Source: an uncultured Collinsella sp. (lineage in GTDB: Bacteria > Actinomycetota > Coriobacteriia > Coriobacteriales > Coriobacteriaceae). Taken from it: a stretch of 7,206 nucleotides of DNA. The position numbers and the translations under genes are program-made. Each line of letters opens with the position of its first letter. Within the stretch, counting starts at the first letter, position 1. The stretch is taken from assembly GCA_902478705.1 (NCBI GenBank), contig CABSMB010000057.1:1-7206 (forward strand), in the 5' to 3' direction. The notes below the pieces were generated by a model that worked only from the letters and a program-made list of their open reading frames with translations, searched no databases and was not told the DNA's origin. Below are positions 6,702-7,206 of the stretch, piece by piece.

Positions 6702-6779
6702 GCCCGTTATCGTACGGGCTAGCTGTATGTGCTAACCCGCATCAGATAATTACTACGCTGATAATGTCTAGCTGATGCG
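6702..6779 (-). promoter_or_regulatory. Alternative hairpins of the cstA leader (attenuation switch)
   Basis: On the minus strand, segment 1 CGCATCAG (6779-6772) pairs perfectly with segment 2 CTGATGCG (6745-6738). Segment 2 GCGGGTTAGC (6740-6731) can instead pair over 10 bp, with two G.U, with segment 3 GCTAGCCCGT (6723-6714). Segment 3 GCCCGT (6719-6714) can instead pair with segment 4 ACGGGC (6707-6702). Free segment 4 can pair, more weakly (GGCGGC/GCCGUC), with the 5' arm of the terminator. Pairings 1:2 and 2:3, and 2:3 and 3:4, exclude each other, as in trp- and ilv-type attenuators. The stop codon of the leader peptide lies inside segment 2. Confidence 0.65.
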
Positions 6780-6786
6780 TGAACAT
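6742..6786 (-). CDS. Leader peptide MFTHQLDIISVVII, Ile/Val-rich
   Basis: A 14-codon ORF (ATG 6786-6784, TGA 6744-6742) with Shine-Dalgarno GAAGAGGA at 6797-6804, 10 nt upstream. The last seven sense codons are ATT ATC AGC GTA GTA ATT ATC: four Ile and two Val. GTA and the preceding CTA look uncommon in this GC-rich genome, as expected for regulatory codons in attenuator peptides. An in-frame ATG at 6810-6808 would give 22 residues but has no visible ribosome-binding site. The ORF overlaps segment 1, and its stop lies in segment 2 of the leader hairpins. The proposed role is to sense charged Ile-/Val-tRNA by ribosome stalling; the peptide itself need have no function. This is inferred from layout; no homologue is recognised. 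Confidence 0.6.
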   Translation of the reverse strand: MFTHQLDIISVVII

Positions 6787-6857
6787 GTCTAAGAAATCCT
6801 CTTCAATCATGATGCGAACGATCCGTGCGTGTTCACATCCCCCAGTGGATGAAAAGC

Positions 6858-6886
6858 AGTATGAAACTTTAGTTACCTAAAGTCAA
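6858..6886 (-). promoter_or_regulatory. Promoter of the cstA leader
   Basis: On the minus strand, TTGACT (6886-6881, 5 of 6) and CATACT (6863-6858, 4 of 6) are exactly 17 bp apart, giving a start near 6851 and a leader of about 235 nt. The region just upstream (about 6890-6925) is AT-rich with A/T runs and could serve as an UP element. It also contains a GAATTT/AAATTC inverted repeat (6901-6906 and 6919-6924). Confidence 0.75.
6866..6883. promoter_or_regulatory. Operator-like palindrome in the cstA promoter spacer
   Basis: A perfect 7-4-7 inverted repeat, ACTTTAG-TTAC-CTAAAGT. It fills the spacer between -10 and -35 and overlaps the last three bases of the -35, where a bound repressor would block RNA polymerase. 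The regulator is unknown. It is loosely like TTAGG-type metal-regulator sites but does not match them. Confidence 0.5.
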
Positions 6887-6976
6887 CGCAAATTTGTAAT
6901 GAATTTTCAGCTTTTTTGAAATTCTCGGTATAAAACGCCATTGACCTCGGACTTTATCCTGCGACAGTTTTTGCAT

Positions 6977-7020
6977 GAGAGATGTCCCTGTGCGGAGCAA
7001 AGCTCCGCACGCCATCTTTC
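6977..7020. other. Stable two-part hairpin in the intergenic region
   Basis: The inner stem GTGCGGAGC/GCTCCGCAC (6990-6998 with 7002-7010, AAA loop) is perfect over 9 bp. The outer stem GAGAGATG/CATCTTTC (6977-6984 with 7013-7020) has 8 bp with one G.T, separated by an internal loop. No clear T-tract follows on either strand, so it is not an obvious terminator. It may be part of a repeat or an RNA. Around it, from 6887 to 7120, I see no convincing gene. Confidence 0.5.
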
Positions 7021-7120
7021 CTTCCAGCTAAAGAACGGCGTAAATTCGACGCTGGCAGGTTAACCTTGTTGGACGTTGTCGACGCCGCCCCGGGTCAGAA
7101 GCTATATCGATACAGAAAGG

Positions 7121-7206
7121 TCCCCGACCGGAGGGGCCGGATATAAGGTTTATCGCGAGTTCCGCACGCAAAGAAGGCCACTTAATGTGGCCTTCGTCTT
7201 GCGCAG
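7121..7206 (+). repeat. Dispersed intergenic repeat, copy B (runs to the window edge)
   Basis: This is the second copy of the element at 2137-2210, in the same orientation; its core at 7153-7181 is identical over 29 bases. Here the core leads into an intact hairpin: CGCAA and GAAGGCCAC (7167-7171, 7173-7181), loop TTAAT, then GTGGCCTTC (7187-7195) and TTGCG (7199-7203). The element probably continues past the window. No coding signal was seen. Confidence 0.75.

Noticed and set aside
3308..6775. Plus-strand open frame of 1155 codons across the TOPRIM gene and cstA
   Set aside because: It is antisense to two well-supported genes, has low-complexity His/Asp/Gly/Glu-rich composition typical of reversed GC-rich codons, and runs through both the cstA terminator and the leader terminator.
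6616..6851. T-box or known riboswitch explanation for the cstA leader
   Set aside because: I could not find the T-box consensus (AGGGTGGNACCGCG type) or another riboswitch core; the leader ORF with nested alternative stems explains the layout better.
6869..7015. Minus-strand ORF of 48 codons with a GGAAGGA site just upstream
   Set aside because: It ends inside the cstA promoter palindrome, begins within a strong hairpin and shows no recognisable domain. It is possible but not supportable without conservation.
1..7206. CRISPR array, insertion sequence or transposase
   Set aside because: No regularly spaced repeats and no transposase-like frame were seen; the only dispersed repeat is the two-copy intergenic element.

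Overview
The window looks like chromosome of a high-GC Gram-positive gut anaerobe, most probably a Coriobacteriia member of Collinsella type. I infer this from the GC-rich codon use, the tRNA with an encoded CCA end, the CwlM-like protein and a dispersed intergenic repeat; no marker gene proves it. There are three complete genes, one gene cut by the left edge, one tRNA, and two unusually structured non-coding regions.

Left part, plus strand: the 3' end of an isoprenyl diphosphate synthase (1-756), then a two-domain peptidoglycan-binding protein related to CwlM but with a C-terminal half that has lost the amidase zinc ligands (895-1800), then tRNA-Gln(TTG) (1839-1913) with a strong terminator. 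Prenyl diphosphate synthesis and a murein-binding regulator-like protein both fit cell-envelope metabolism. The gap 1961-2360 has no gene. It holds a tRNA-like relic on the minus strand, one copy of a dispersed repeat (about 2137-2210), a roughly 120-nt long-hairpin RNA candidate (2210-2330), and the terminator of the converging gene.

Middle and right part, minus strand: a 727-residue protein (2363-4546) has an N-terminal helical/winged-helix-like domain, a long disordered Arg/Gly/Glu/Gln-rich linker and a C-terminal TOPRIM domain resembling JetD (DUF2220) of Wadjet systems, but no JetA, JetB or JetC lies beside it. Upstream of it, and separately transcribed, is a CstA-family transporter (4727-6616).

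The most interesting region is the control region of cstA (6616-6886, minus strand). It has a good sigma-70-type promoter with a perfect 7-4-7 palindrome in its spacer, then a leader of about 235 nt. The leader encodes a 14-codon peptide ending in Ile-Ile-Ser-Val-Val-Ile-Ile-stop, mutually exclusive hairpins placed as in classical ribosome-mediated attenuation, and a perfect 13-bp intrinsic terminator 35 nt before the cstA start codon. I read this as an isoleucine/valine-responsive attenuator in front of a pyruvate/peptide transporter gene. The rest of the right end (6887-7206) holds an AT-rich stretch, a structured hairpin and a second, same-orientation copy of the dispersed repeat, so the TOPRIM and cstA genes lie between two direct repeats about 5 kb apart.
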